Shown piece by piece: positions 1 through 8,601 of a DNA stretch of 64,000 nt (positions are counted from its first letter, which is position 1; each line of letters starts with the position of its first letter). A program made the position numbers and the translations under genes. Under the pieces are notes generated by a model, which saw nothing but the letters and a program-made list of their open reading frames with translations, was not told the origin of the DNA and made no database searches. The DNA is from Ichthyophis bannanicus (taxonomy: Eukaryota; Chordata; Amphibia; Gymnophiona; Ichthyophiidae): assembly GCA_033557465.1 (NCBI GenBank), contig CM066044.1, forward strand, positions 193,246,184-193,310,183, read 5' to 3'.

Positions 1-72
1 ACTTTTCGTTTAGCACTGTAAAGGAAGAAGTAATTAGATCTTACCTGCTAATTATTGTTCCTGAAGGAACGA

Positions 73-193
73 CAGTCCAGTCCCTTACTTCTGGGTTGCG
101 TAACCCTTCCAGCAGCTTGGAGGCTGAGCTCATCCTTTTTGAGGATGGGACGGTATAAATACCGCTGGCACCACCCCAGTACCCAGTATTCTA
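73..193 (+). repeat. Inverted terminal repeat of DIRS A, 3' copy
   Basis: This segment is the reverse complement of 5914-6034 with about one indel. It includes a TATA-like stretch near 154 within the repeat. The adjoining outer piece 21-72 is unique to this end and is copied in reverse in the ICR. Confidence 0.92.
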
Positions 194-487
194 ATGCAAA
201 AGTAGACTCAAACTGAAAACCAACATATTAAAAATTAGTCTAAAGAAACACACTAAAACCCAAAGTAACTTTTATTATTTATTTATTATTTTTTTTTTTT
301 TTAACTTGTAGAAGGTAAGAAAACGGGTGGGAAGGAGGGGGGGGGAGTTTGTCTGAGTTTGCCAGAATACTCCTTCCCCTGGGCCTCCGACCCTGGTCCA
401 ATGGTCCTTCTGTGCTGGTTCGGCCCTGCCTTCGGTCCGCTGTGCTTTACCTACCTATTGGAACATAAAACGAATCTGGGAGGGAAC
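194..487. other. DIRS A segment between 3' terminal repeat and ICR
   Basis: No gene is seen. It holds a T/A-rich tract (about 268-306) and a G run near 336-346, and it is part of the element's 3' untranslated region. Confidence 0.6.
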
Positions 488-585
488 AGGGACTGGACTG
501 TCGTTCCTTCAGGAACAATAATTAGCAGGTAAGATCTAATTACTTCTTCCTTATCGTCACTCCAGTCCAGTCCCTTACTTCTGGG
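488..585. repeat. Internal complementary region (ICR) of DIRS A
   Basis: 488-549 is the reverse complement of the left outer end (about 24-86). 545-585 is the reverse complement of the right outer end (about 6011-6050). The two pieces overlap at TTCCTT, the complement of the AAGGAA found at both element ends. This is the template arrangement proposed for circularising DIRS cDNA. Confidence 0.9.
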
Positions 586-600
586 ATGTAACAGAGCAGT

Positions 601-2247
601 TCAGGCCTGGGAGGGATCCGCTATTCCGGACCGAAGAACCGCCTCTCCAAACCGAGAATCAGCAGACCCCTGAATATCCAGCCTGTAATGTTTGGTAAAG
701 GTATGCAGAGTGGACCAGGTGGCCGCTCTGCAAATGTCCAGCGGCGGAACAAGGCTATACTCCGCCCAAGAAGTAGCCTGCGCCCGCGTTGAATGTGCGC
801 GCAGACCCCCTGGAACCTGCTTTCCCTTCAGGATATAGGCTGAAGCAATAGCTTCCCTGATCCACCGAGAGATAGAGGCCTTGGCTGCCGCCTCACCTTT
901 GTGAGGTCCTCCAAACTGAATGAATAGATGTTCGGACTTCCGAAAGGACGCCGTGCGGGAGAGATAAATCTTCAGTGCTCTGCGGATGTCCAGGAGACGT
1001 AATTTCCCCCCATGTTCTCCTTGCTCTTCCGCCGGGAAGGACGGGAGCGAAACCGTCTGATTCACATGAAAGGGGGAGATGACCTTGGGTAAGAAAGAGG
1101 GGACTGTCTGCAGGACCACCTTCTCCCTGAAAAAGGAAATAAAGGGGGTCTGAGAGGACAGGGCTTGAAGTTCGGAAACGCGTCTGGCCGAGCAAATGGC
1201 CACCAGGAAGACTGTCTTCAGAGTGAGATCCTTTAGGGAGGCTCTCTTTGCCGGTTCGAAAGGCTCCCTGGTTAGGGCATTTAGTACCAGATTGAGATCC
1301 CAAGGGGGCAAAACCGATCTTAGCTGCGGCCTCAGGCGTCTAACCGCTCTTAGGAATCTGTCCACATCCGCGTGCTCCCCTAAGGGCTTACCACGAATCC
1401 TACCTCGATAACAAGAGATAGCGGCTAACTGCACTCGTAAGGAGCTGGGAGAAAGGCCCTTCTCGAAACCCGCTTGCAAGAATTCCAGGACCTCCGGAAC
1501 AGAAGCCGACAGGGGTTTCTTTTGGCGATCCGCACACCATGCCTCGAAGATGCGCCAGACCCTAACATAGGAAAGACAGGTCAAGCGCTTTCGAGCGTTC
1601 AATAAGGTAAAGATTACTGAACCCAAATACCCTCGCTTCAGGAGCCGTGCCCTTTCAATAGCCAGGCCATAAGCGAGAATCGATCCACGTGAGGTATCAG
1701 AACCGGCCCCTGCCTCAACAGACCTTTCCGGCAAGGGAGCCGCCAAGGTGGGTCGATCGATAGTCTTATTAGGTCCGCGTACCAGGGTCGGCGCGGCCAG
1801 TCTGGAGCTATGAGGATAACCAAACCTCGGTGGGCTTCTATCCGTTGTAGAACCTTTCCGATGAGGGCCCACGGAGGAAATACATATAGGAGACCCTCCG
1901 AGGGCCATCTCTGGGCTAATGCGTCCAGGCCCTCTGACATCCATTCCTTCCTTCGGCTGAAGAATCTGCTTGCTTTGGCTGAGGCATATCGTGCCATGAG
2001 ATCCATGACCGGGGGCCCCCAATGAGCTACAATCTGATAGAAGATCTCCTGATCCAGCTCCCACTCCCCGTGGTCGATCTTGACCCTGCTGAGGTAATCG
2101 GCCATAGAGTTGTCCGATCCTGCTACGTGCTGTGCTGATAGGACCTCTAAGTGGACTTCGGCCCACTGGAACAGGCTGTCCACTTCCTTCTCCAAGAGGG
2201 GCTGGATGTACCCCCCTGGCGGTTGATGTAAGCCACCGCTGTGACAT
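601..2247 (-). CDS. DIRS A tyrosine recombinase
   Basis: The open frame is 548 codons, but the upstream third runs out of frame over the methyltransferase-like region. The recombinase itself begins around 1770 and ends at the stop at 601-603. Visible YR features in order are an N-terminal SAM-like region (about 1600-1350), the first catalytic arginine in SARRVSEL, the second box AHSTRAQ (HxxR), and the tyrosine nucleophile in FTKHYRL. All catalytic residues are present, so it may be active. By family knowledge it would integrate circular double-stranded cDNA at short matching sites. The start codon is uncertain because DIRS YR ORFs overlap the preceding ORF. Confidence 0.9.
   Translation of the reverse strand: MSQRWLTSTARGVHPAPLGEGSGQPVPVGRSPLRGPISTARSRIGQLYGRLPQQGQDRPRGVGAGSGDLLSDCSSLGAPGHGSHGTICLSQSKQILQPKEGMDVRGPGRISPEMALGGSPICISSVGPHRKGSTTDRSPPRFGYPHSSRLAAPTLVRGPNKTIDRPTLAAPLPERSVEAGAGSDTSRGSILAYGLAIERARLLKRGYLGSVIFTLLNARKRLTCLSYVRVWRIFEAWCADRQKKPLSASVPEVLEFLQAGFEKGLSPSSLRVQLAAISCYRGRIRGKPLGEHADVDRFLRAVRRLRPQLRSVLPPWDLNLVLNALTREPFEPAKRASLKDLTLKTVFLVAICSARRVSELQALSSQTPFISFFREKVVLQTVPSFLPKVISPFHVNQTVSLPSFPAEEQGEHGGKLRLLDIRRALKIYLSRTASFRKSEHLFIQFGGPHKGEAAAKASISRWIREAIASAYILKGKQVPGGLRAHSTRAQATSWAEYSLVPPLDICRAATWSTLHTFTKHYRLDIQGSADSRFGEAVLRSGIADPSQA
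1638..2236 (-). pseudogene. DIRS A RNase H end and methyltransferase-like domain
   Basis: This frame continues the RT/RNase H protein after a one-base slip at the C6 run 2211-2216. It carries the RNase H tail (GSDNSMADYLSR) followed by a domain containing FPPW and an IAPDWPRRPW-type segment. This resembles the methyltransferase-like domain typical of DIRS elements, where a D/N/F-P-P-W/F motif is the Dam-like signature. It stops at 1638. The role of the domain in the DIRS cycle is not established. Confidence 0.8.
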
Positions 2248-3601
2248 TGTCTGAGAAGACGCGAATCGCCTTTTGCCGAACTAGTGGCTCGAGAGTCCTG
2301 AGCGCCAAGGCTACCGCTCGGAGTTCCAGCCTGTTGATGGACCACTGAGATTCCGTTAAGGACCACCGACCCTGGACGAACTGGTCCTCGCAATGTGCTC
2401 CCCAGCCTGTCAGGCTGGCGTCCATCGTCAGGAGAGACCACTGAGGGGGCTCGAGAGATATTCCGCATTCCAGTGTCCCTGGGCACCGCCACCACTGCAG
2501 GGCATTCCTGGTTCGTGGAGCGCAGGGCAACCGCATGGTCAAAGGATGATGCTGAGGGGACCACCGACGCAATAGGGCCCTCTGCAGGGGTCGCATGTGC
2601 GCTCTGGCCCACGGGACTACCTCTATTGTTGCTGCCATGGTCCCTAGCAATTGAAGGTAATGCCACGCCGTAGGAATTCGTCTGTTCAAGAACTGCGAAA
2701 CCAGGGTCCTTAAGCACCTTGCTCTCTTCTTGGACAGAAAAACTCTTCCTCTTCTGGTGTCGAACCTTGCTCCGAGATACTCGAGCTCTTGAGAGGGGGT
2801 CAACTTGCTCTTTGTCCGATTGATGACCCAGCCCAGCTCCTCTAGTACTTCTACCACCACCCTGTTTGTGGCTGCGCGACTCTCCTCCTCCGACTTCACC
2901 CGGATCAGCCAATCGTCTAGGTAGGGGTGAACCATGATTCCCTCCTTCCTCAGGGCAGCCGCGGCCACTACCATTATCTTGGTGAAAGTCCGCGGAGCTG
3001 TAGCTAACCCGAAGGGCAGCGCTTGGAACTGAAAGTGACCTCTCGGAACCGCGAATCTCAGGAACTGTTGGTGGGACCTTCGAACCGGGATATGTAGATA
3101 TGCTTCCGTCAGATCTAATGCCGTCAGGAACTCTCCTTTCCTTACTGACACTATGACCGACCTTAGAGTTTCCATCCGGAAGTGAGGCACTTTGAGGCAG
3201 CGATTCACCTGCTTTAAATCCAGGATCGGGCGGAAAGAACCTTCCTTCTTTGGGACTACGAAATAAATCGAGTATCGACCGGAGCCGCGTTGGTCTGGCG
3301 GGACAGGGGTCACCGCTCTGAGGTCTATGAGTCTTGAGAGAGTGGCATCTACCGCCGCTCTCTTTGCCGGAGAGCCGCAGGGAGACCGAACGAAGGCTGG
3401 GCGTATCTGTTTTGCAAATTCGAGGGCATAACCCTCTCGGATGACCTCTAGGACCCATTGATCGGACGTGACTCGGGACCAGGCGGAGAGGAACTGCTTC
3501 AGACGCCCCCCAATTAGCAGGCCCCCCACCTGGACCCCCGCTTTCTCATTGTGGTTTTCTAGGTCCTGCGGAGGAGGAGGTCCCAAAACCTCTCCCCGCA
3601 C
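2147..3601 (-). CDS. DIRS A reverse transcriptase and RNase H
   Basis: 484 codons. RT palm motifs are clear: FRPILDLKQVN, the DLTEAYLHIPV box, LPFGLATAPRTF and the catalytic YLDD in HPYLDDWLI. RNase H follows with LTMDASLTGWGAH, the glutamate-bearing NRLELRAVALAL and FSDNVTAVAYINRQGG. At that point the frame slips at the C6 run 2211-2216, so the last 20 or so residues here are out of frame and the true tail is in the 1638-2236 frame. The 5' end overlaps gag by about 55 bases. The three RNase H acidic positions I can recognise are intact. Confidence 0.92.
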   Translation of the reverse strand: MRGEVLGPPPPQDLENHNEKAGVQVGGLLIGGRLKQFLSAWSRVTSDQWVLEVIREGYALEFAKQIRPAFVRSPCGSPAKRAAVDATLSRLIDLRAVTPVPPDQRGSGRYSIYFVVPKKEGSFRPILDLKQVNRCLKVPHFRMETLRSVIVSVRKGEFLTALDLTEAYLHIPVRRSHQQFLRFAVPRGHFQFQALPFGLATAPRTFTKIMVVAAAALRKEGIMVHPYLDDWLIRVKSEEESRAATNRVVVEVLEELGWVINRTKSKLTPSQELEYLGARFDTRRGRVFLSKKRARCLRTLVSQFLNRRIPTAWHYLQLLGTMAATIEVVPWARAHMRPLQRALLRRWSPQHHPLTMRLPCAPRTRNALQWWRCPGTLECGISLEPPQWSLLTMDASLTGWGAHCEDQFVQGRWSLTESQWSINRLELRAVALALRTLEPLVRQKAIRVFSDNVTAVAYINRQGGTSSPSWRRKWTACSSGPKST

Positions 3602-5047
3602 CCCGGAAGCCTCTGAAGCTTTGGGTCCTCGAGGGAAAACGGCCCCTAGGAAAGGAGTTTGATCTGACTGGACGAAACCTCCGGGGGTCTCTAGGCTGGC
3701 TCCAAGCCGGAACTAGGGGGCGACCCTGTTTTGGTCTGTCCTCCGGGAGCCTGCCGCCTTTCAACTCACCAAGATCTTTAACCAACTTATCCAAGTCTTC
3801 CCCAAACAACAATTTACCCTTGAAGGGGAGACGACTTAGGCGTGTTTTTGAAGAGGCGTCAGCTGCCCAATTCCGCAGCCATAGGTATCGCCGAGCTGCT
3901 ACCACCGAGGCCATATTCTTAGCCAGGCTTCTGATGAGGTCATATTGGCTATCCGCTAAGTAGGCCGAACCTGATTCCAATCTAGCAGTAATGGACTGGG
4001 CATCTCCCGAGGGAGTCTCTGCCAATTGAAGTTGTTGTGACCACCTCAAGCAGGCCCGAGCCACCCAGGCTCCCGAAACCGAGGCCTGTAGGGCAAGAGC
4101 ACTGACATCAAAGGCTTGCTTCAATAGTGTGTCTAATTTTCTGTCTTGGGAGTCTCGCAAGGCCGCGCTCCCCTCGACCGGGATTGTAGTCTTCTTTGTC
4201 ACTGCAGAGACCGCCGCATCTACCTTGGGCGACTTCAGCAGCTCCTTGTCCGGTTCCGGCAATGGGTAAAGTCTGTTCATAGAGCGGACCCCCTTCAAAC
4301 TAGATTCTGGTTGGTCCCACTCCTCTTGGATCATCTGACGCACCACCCTGTGCACGGGAAAGACCTTTTGAGACCTTCTCACTGCTTGGATTAAAGGATC
4401 CTCTAACGCTTCCTCCTCAATTGGTGCGTGTGAGGTCACATTGAGTACCTTGAGAGACTCGTTAATCAGCGCCGGAAGCTCCTCCCGCCTAAAGACCCGC
4501 ACTATGCGGGATTGGTCCTCCTCAGGGATCTCCCCTTCTTCGAGCTCCTCCTCATCTTCCGCTAGATCCTTGTCTGAGGCCTCCTCTTCCTGGGTATCAT
4601 GTGAGAAGGCCGAGAGAGGCTCGTCACTCACCAGCCTCGTGCGCTTGAGTGGTATCTCGGAAACCTGGGAACTGGCCCTCAATGGTCTGGGCCCCAGGCC
4701 TTCCTTGGCTGCGCTCGGCTCAACTGGCCCAAGGCCCCTCTTGCGCATACAGTAGGCCTTGTGCAGTAGGAGGACGAAATCGGGGGAGAAAAGGTCGCTG
4801 GCACTCCCCTCCCCCAGGGTAGGGGGAAGGGGGGGGGGAGGCAGGTAAGTCCGAGGTCGAAGGTGGAGGAGAGAGGGGTTCCCTAGCTCCTTCCAGAGGG
4901 TCCCCTGACCCTTGCACGGCTTGGGACATGGACAATAGGATGCCCTGCTCCACAGAGGCAGCTTCTGCAGCACAACCCTTGCAGATTCCTGACTGAGGCC
5001 GTTCCCCTACGTGTGCCACAAGACGGACACCGCTTCTTGCCAGTCAT
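3546..5047 (-). pseudogene. DIRS A gag-like ORF1 (frameshifted)
   Basis: An ATG at 5045-5047 opens a frame beginning MTGKKRCPSCGT. The zinc-finger-like CPSC pair continues in a second frame with ICKGCAAEAAS, and the main body (from about 4828 to 3546) lies in a third. The switches fall near a C4 run (5004-5007) and a G10 run (4829-4838). The body has an acidic stretch rich in E and D (about 4560-4480), a predicted helical core (4400-3800) and a basic C-terminus rich in R, F and G, as in DIRS Gag proteins that bind element RNA. Real mutations and homopolymer assembly slips cannot be told apart here. Confidence 0.82.
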
Positions 5048-5913
5048 GGCCTTTGGGCAAGCTTAAGGGGATCTGCAAGACAGTAGCTAATTGTAGCCTG
5101 CAAAAAGTGAAATAAACAATAATAACTTGCCGACGTTCCAGGCAGGAAGGGAAATAAAAGGCAAAGAAATGCTTCCTCCCCTCTCCTTGACTGGCTAAAG
5201 ATTGCAGCCTCAAATTAATGAAAACAAATAAAAATCAAACTTAAAGAAATTCAAACTTAAAAACTACACTTAACACTGGTTAAAACAGATGCCCCAGTAC
5301 TTGCGTTTTAGAGATCCCTGAAGACGCGCTGCTCCGTGGCCGATCGCCGCACTCTAGAGGCTCCCACGTGGAGGGCCTCAGCCACGTGGAGCACTACCGG
5401 TTGGCGATAACGCCGGAAGTATTTCCCCTCGGCCCGCAGGCCTGAACGGAGCTGCAGCGGGTGGTGTCCAACAGCCCCGAATGCTCCGAAGCTGCTGCGC
5501 CAAGCCGGAGGAGCAGGGGAGTGGAGTGCTGCCGCCTCAAGCGCTCAGCCGCCGGAGGGCTTCGGCGCGAGGTCAGGCAGGCCTGTGCGCAGGTCCGTGG
5601 ATCCGAGAGACTCAGCAGGAGGGGAAGAACGTGGTCCCCTTCCTGCATTGACGGCAGGATTTTCTGGTCTCCGGATGCTTGTTGCTGCCCCGGAGCAACC
5701 TCCACCTCAGCCAGGTACCAGCGAGAACGGACGGAGGGAGGGGAGGACTTAAAGGAACAGAACCTAAAAGGGATTCCCCAAAAGAAATAAATGAAATAAA
5801 TTTAAGAAACTGAAATAAGAGAACTAAAAGAAATAGAAAAGATAAAGGTAAACTATAAAGGAAGACTCCAGTAAGCCCTTGGCTTACGGAACCCTCCAGC
5901 TGCTTGGAGGCTG
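5048..5913 (-). promoter_or_regulatory. DIRS A 5' leader, GC-rich
   Basis: No coding function is supported. 5310-5720 is CpG-rich on both strands and lies between the 5' terminal repeat and gag, so it is best read as element leader, possibly with promoter activity. The open frames over it look like GC-driven shadows. Confidence 0.55.
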
Positions 5914-6034
5914 AGAATACTGGGTACTGGGGGTGGTGCCAGCGGTATTTATACCGTCCCATCCTCAAAAAGGATGAGCTCAGCCTCCAAGCTGCTGGAA
6001 GGGTTACGCAACCCAGAAGTAAGGGACTGGACTG
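5914..6034 (-). repeat. Inverted terminal repeat of DIRS A, 5' copy
   Basis: It mirrors 73-193. Lying upstream of gag on the coding strand, it is the probable promoter-bearing 5' terminus, with a TATA-like TATAAA on the minus strand near 5950. Confidence 0.92.
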
Positions 6035-6050
6035 GAGTGACGATAAGGAA

Positions 6051-6734
6051 TTTACAAATAAGCCAGTTACATTGATTGCACAGGATTTTTAGCACATGCT
6101 TTTCAGTACCCCTCTTTTACATTGGCTTTAGGAGTGGTGGTTGTTTCCACATCATGGCTGATGTCATTGGTTAGGTCAGGGTGTGGTCACAGCTTTAAAG
6201 AGAACACAATCAAGCCCCAGTGAAGCTCTCCTTAGTGAGAAAGCTATAGGCAAGAGAAATACACAATGAAACTGAGCATTTTTGCCTTTCCCAGCCAGCA
6301 CAAGGTGACCGTTGCTTATGTTCCAGCGAATGATGTTTTATGCAATAGCACACACTATTAACGCTAGCTGTAAATCAACAATCAAGCAGCCTCTGGGCAG
6401 CACATGCACAGAGTGCTCCACCCTGAATATTTCTGTTTCTTCTATATTCAATTTGAGCATACTAAATATTAACCAGGAAGAAATGTTGGCCAGGTAGCTG
6501 TTAAACCTCAAAGCAAAACCAGAAATATCCTTTTGCGCTGGAAAGGGGAGTTGATTTTTTTTTTTTTTTTTTTTTTACTGTGTACAAATGGAAATGGATA
6601 TTAAATGTACACAATACTTGGGCAATAATAGCAAATAAATAATGCAGAACCCCGAGGGAGCCTCCTTCCCACCGAATCCATCTAGAATAAGAAAATTAGG
6701 CCCCAATGTTTACCCAGTGTCAATGCCCAGATAG
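6051..6734. other. Unannotated flank
   Basis: AT-rich sequence with a T tract at about 6556-6575. No gene, RNA gene or recognisable element was seen. Confidence 0.5.
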
Positions 6735-6938
6735 AAATGGAGAACTGGATTTAGCTCATGCCTTCTTTTCAGAAGTTCAGAGTGAGTTACATTCAGATAT
6801 GTCCCCGGAAGGCTTACAATCAAAAGCTTGTACCTACAGCAATGGATGGTTAAGTGACTTACCAAGGTCACAAGAAATGGCAGTGTGATTTGAACCTGGC
6901 TTCCCTGGTTCTCACCCTGCTGCTAATGATCTCTCATC
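6735..6938 (-). mobile_element. tRNA-derived SINE, antisense, diverged
   Basis: Read on the minus strand it has the family's tRNA-like head (box B region, seen inverted as GTGATTTGAACCTGG near 6887) and the CTTGTGACCTTGG segment. Heavily mutated. Confidence 0.6.
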
Positions 6939-7338
6939 CCCATACCTAATGTCATTGCCTCTCCACAAAGATGGCATGGTTGACATAGTCAAAATTGGAA
7001 AGAGGTCAAGAAGTTCTAGACCATAAGATTACAGGATTCTTCGTTATCAATAACAAATAGTGTAGCATCTGCCAAAGACACCAAAGTGGTCTCTATGCTA
7101 CAATTACTGCAGAAACTGGAGTGAGACACATCCAGCCTGAGGTAGCTCAATGAAATGCTGACATCCATATTGGAGCCATGTTTTCTATAAACTTCATAAA
7201 AAATCATCACTTAGCAACAGAACTATAATTCTGGACATCCTCGGGATCCAACACTGTTTTCCCAGAACAAGTTCCATTACAGACTGTTACAACTGTCTTG
7301 GCAAATATCTGTGATTTGATTGCTGAACAGTTTGGCGG
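6939..7338. other. Unannotated sequence up to the hAT-like element
   Basis: No coding or repeat family recognised. Confidence 0.4.
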
Positions 7339-7570
7339 GTTATAATTAGGGCTTCCGATTCTAGGTATCTAGTGTTTGGCAATTTTAGGAGTTTATTTTT
7401 GAAGCAATTAGATGCTTTCCCAGGGTTTGAAAAAATAAGGGTTTGTTAGTGTATTCACGGTGTGAAAAAATTTAATAGCTTTTTAGGAGGGCTCCATTTA
7501 ATGACACCAAACCCAATGTGCCAGTGCCAGTCCCTATCCCTTCTCCAAGCCCCAGCAATATTATCAGAGT

Positions 7571-7780
7571 GGCCTAGTGGTTAGGGCAACTACCTGGGAC
7601 CAGAAAGACCAGGGTTCAAATCCCACTGGTACTCCATGGGCAAATCACTTAACCCTCCATTACTTCAGTTACAAAGTTAGGTTGTAAGCCCTCTGGGGAA
7701 TACATTCAGGTACAGTAGGTAACTCTCCTTGAGCCTCCACTGGAAAGGTGTGAGCTGAATACTACTAATAAATAAACCAG
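7571..7780 (+). mobile_element. tRNA-derived SINE
   Basis: A box-A-like start (GTGGCCTAGTGGTTAGGGC, 7569-7587) and box B GGTTCAAATCC (7613-7623) form a RNA polymerase III internal promoter. A TTGTAAGCCC segment and an AATAAATAA tail follow. It sits in the left arm of the hAT-like element. Confidence 0.8.
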
Positions 7781-7875
7781 CATCTCCTTCCCCAAGTCCC
7801 AGCAACATCCTCAACATCTTCTCCCCCTTCTCCAAGCTCCAGCATCTGCTCCCTCTACCTGCACACAACAGCAGG

Positions 7876-8032
7876 TTCTCCATGGACAAGCAGGATGAGT
7901 CAGCCACACCTGGGTGACGTCATCCGACGGCGCCATGGACGGAATACTCTCCAATAGCTCAGAAGAGTCTATACTCTTCTGAGCATGTGCTAGTAGCCCT
8001 CACCACAGTGCCCGCCCCTTCCTCCTCAGTCT
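7876..8032 (+). repeat. Left inverted terminal repeat of DIRS B
   Basis: It matches the complement of 13564-13742 over nearly its full length with few differences. It contains an internal AGAAGAGTcTATACTCTTCT dyad. Confidence 0.9.
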
Positions 8033-8354
8033 ATTCTATCCGCCCGGCCATGCGGACGGATTCTTTTACTCTCTTCTTCTATTTTATTATTGTAATGTGC
8101 TAATTTGAAATCTTGTGTGTTTTTACTTTATTCCTTATTCCAGATTGCAATATCCTGTCTGTCTTCTCTTCAGATCATCGGTCCAGCCCTGGGGAGTGCC
8201 GCAGAGGACGGTTGTGTGCCTGGTCCTCACACTGAAGATGGCGGCAAGGCCCCAGTGGATCGCCACTCCAGTGGCCTCCCACTCAGGCGATTGCAACGTC
8301 TCCCCTATGAGCAGCTCTCCTCCACGTTGGGGAGCCCTGCCAGGACTAGGACCA

Positions 8355-8601
8355 AGCCGGGCACGGGATGTGCTGATAAAGGCCTCCATCCCCGGCCCGG
8401 CTCATAGAGAGAATCTCCAGCGACTCACGGCTTCTCGTGCCTGCCCGCGGCAGCATTCTTATCCCAGCTTGCCCGCAGAGAAGCGCCGACTAAGCAGAGC
8501 CGAATCCTATCTTCCTTGCTAAAACGGCAACCGAGGAATTTGAAATGAGTCAGCCGGGCATGGGATGTGCCACAAAGGCCTCCATCCTCGGCCCGGCTCA
8601 T
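8355..8601 (+). repeat. Duplicated gag-like segment in DIRS B
   Basis: 8355-8405 and 8553-8601 are about 49-51-bp imperfect copies (GCCGGGCAcGGGATGTGC ... CGGCCCGGCTCAT), 198 bp apart. They lie in the CpG-rich first kilobase, where gag would be expected. No intact frame connects them. Confidence 0.6.

Larger units (their letters stand above)
21..6050 (-). mobile_element. DIRS-type tyrosine-recombinase retrotransposon A, near full length
   Basis: The 6.0-kb element has all parts of a DIRS retrotransposon. On the minus strand the order is gag, reverse transcriptase/RNase H with a methyltransferase-like tail, then tyrosine recombinase. It is bounded by about 121-bp inverted repeats (73-193 and 5914-6034), and an internal complementary region lies after the YR (488-585). 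Both outer ends carry AAGGAA (21-26 and 6045-6050), and the ICR contains the joined form of the two ends, as expected for a circular cDNA intermediate. No target-site duplication is visible, which is normal for DIRS. Frame breaks fall at or near homopolymer runs (C4 near 5004, G10 near 4829, C6 near 2211), so the copy is either young with few mutations or intact with assembly slips. Confidence 0.93.

Noticed and set aside
893..2673. Several open frames overlapping the DIRS A YR and RT in other frames
   Set aside because: They are shadows of the real coding frames, with no family motif of their own.
5310..5790. CpG-rich block as a host promoter island
   Set aside because: It lies inside DIRS A between terminal repeat and gag, so it belongs to the element leader.
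7571..7623. Box A and box B as a functional tRNA gene
   Set aside because: No cloverleaf can be completed and the sequence continues into a SINE body; other copies in the window share it.
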